Of a DNA stretch of 6,402 nt, positions 6,268 to 6,402 are shown piece by piece. The stretch is from Bacteroidota bacterium (GTDB taxonomy: Bacteria > Bacteroidota > Bacteroidia > Chitinophagales > Chitinophagaceae). Location of the stretch: assembly GCA_028875955.1 (NCBI GenBank), contig JAGWTX010000146.1, forward strand, positions 1-6,402, in the 5' to 3' direction. Under the pieces are notes generated by a model. The model ran no database searches. It saw only the letters and a program-made list of their open reading frames with translations, and had not been told where the DNA came from. The translations under genes were made by a program, and so were the position numbers. Numbering within the stretch: position 1 is the first letter of the stretch; every line of letters begins with the position of its first letter.

Positions 6268-6282
6268 AGTTTCCGTGAAACT
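6268..6282. repeat. Short hairpin after the secreted-protein gene
   Basis: AGTTTC (6268-6273), loop CGT and GAAACT (6277-6282) form a 6-bp perfect stem directly after the stop codon. No T tract follows, so it is at best a weak terminator. The 9-mer AAGTTTCCG at 6267-6275 recurs at 6291-6299. Confidence 0.35.
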
Positions 6283-6402
6283 ATCCCAGGAAGTTTCCGG
6301 TTTCCTTTTTCAGTTTCTTCTTTTTTATGGCGTGAGCGTTACCCATTATTCGCATTGCGCAACTACCTGAGACGATAATTTGCTGTTCCGTTTCCATTAA
6401 CA
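6281..6402 (-). CDS. Possible small or partial minus-strand reading frame at right edge
   Basis: On the minus strand a frame is open from the window edge to a TAG at 6283-6281. An ATG at 6397-6395 would give 38 residues beginning METEQQIIVSGSCAMRI and ending KKKKLKKETGNFLG. It may instead be the 3' end of a longer gene entering from the right, converging with the secreted-protein gene over 13 bp, as GNAT and the Lrp-type gene do. I recognise no family and the length is within chance range. Confidence 0.2.
   Translation of the reverse strand, partial: LMETEQQIIVSGSCAMRIMGNAHAIKKKKLKKETGNFLG

Overview
The window looks like chromosomal DNA from a Bacteroidota bacterium, probably Chitinophagaceae or a close relative. 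Four things suggest this: genes lack clear Shine-Dalgarno sites and have A/T-rich leaders; promoter-like sequences fit the Bacteroidota TAnnTTTG -7 element; base composition is moderate in the housekeeping genes; and a secreted protein of a type I associate with this phylum sits at the right. The family assignment is inference, since no taxonomic marker was tested.

Layout. (1) 1-2259 (+) is the 3' six-sevenths or so of valS (valyl-tRNA synthetase), cut by the left window edge. (2) A PAP2-family phosphatase (2256-2876, +) overlaps the valS stop by ATGA. (3) A GNAT acetyltransferase (2880-3377, +) starts at TTG three bases after the PAP2 stop. These three form a tight co-directional unit. (4) A convergent Lrp/AsnC-family regulator (3387-3887, -) ends 9 bp from the GNAT stop. 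(5) A 119-bp divergent intergenic region (3888-4006) holds several CTATAAAA-type repeats and two putative promoters. (6) ahcY (S-adenosylhomocysteine hydrolase, 4007-5332, +) ends in a strong intrinsic terminator (5354-5382). (7) An AT-richer gene for a secreted protein of unknown function follows (5524-6267, +). (8) The last 135 bases hold a weak hairpin and a possible small or partial minus-strand reading frame running off the right edge.

How the genes fit together. valS serves translation; the PAP2 and GNAT genes probably ride on its transcript without an obvious functional link. The most coherent unit is the divergent Lrp-type regulator and ahcY pair. AhcY removes S-adenosylhomocysteine, the product inhibitor of methyltransferases, and Lrp/AsnC proteins typically sense amino acids or small metabolites. 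The repeats between the two genes are candidate operators for autoregulation and for control of ahcY. This is the window's best lead. I see no CRISPR array, mobile element, rRNA, tRNA, or recognisable defence or biosynthetic system, and nothing I would call a wholly new system.
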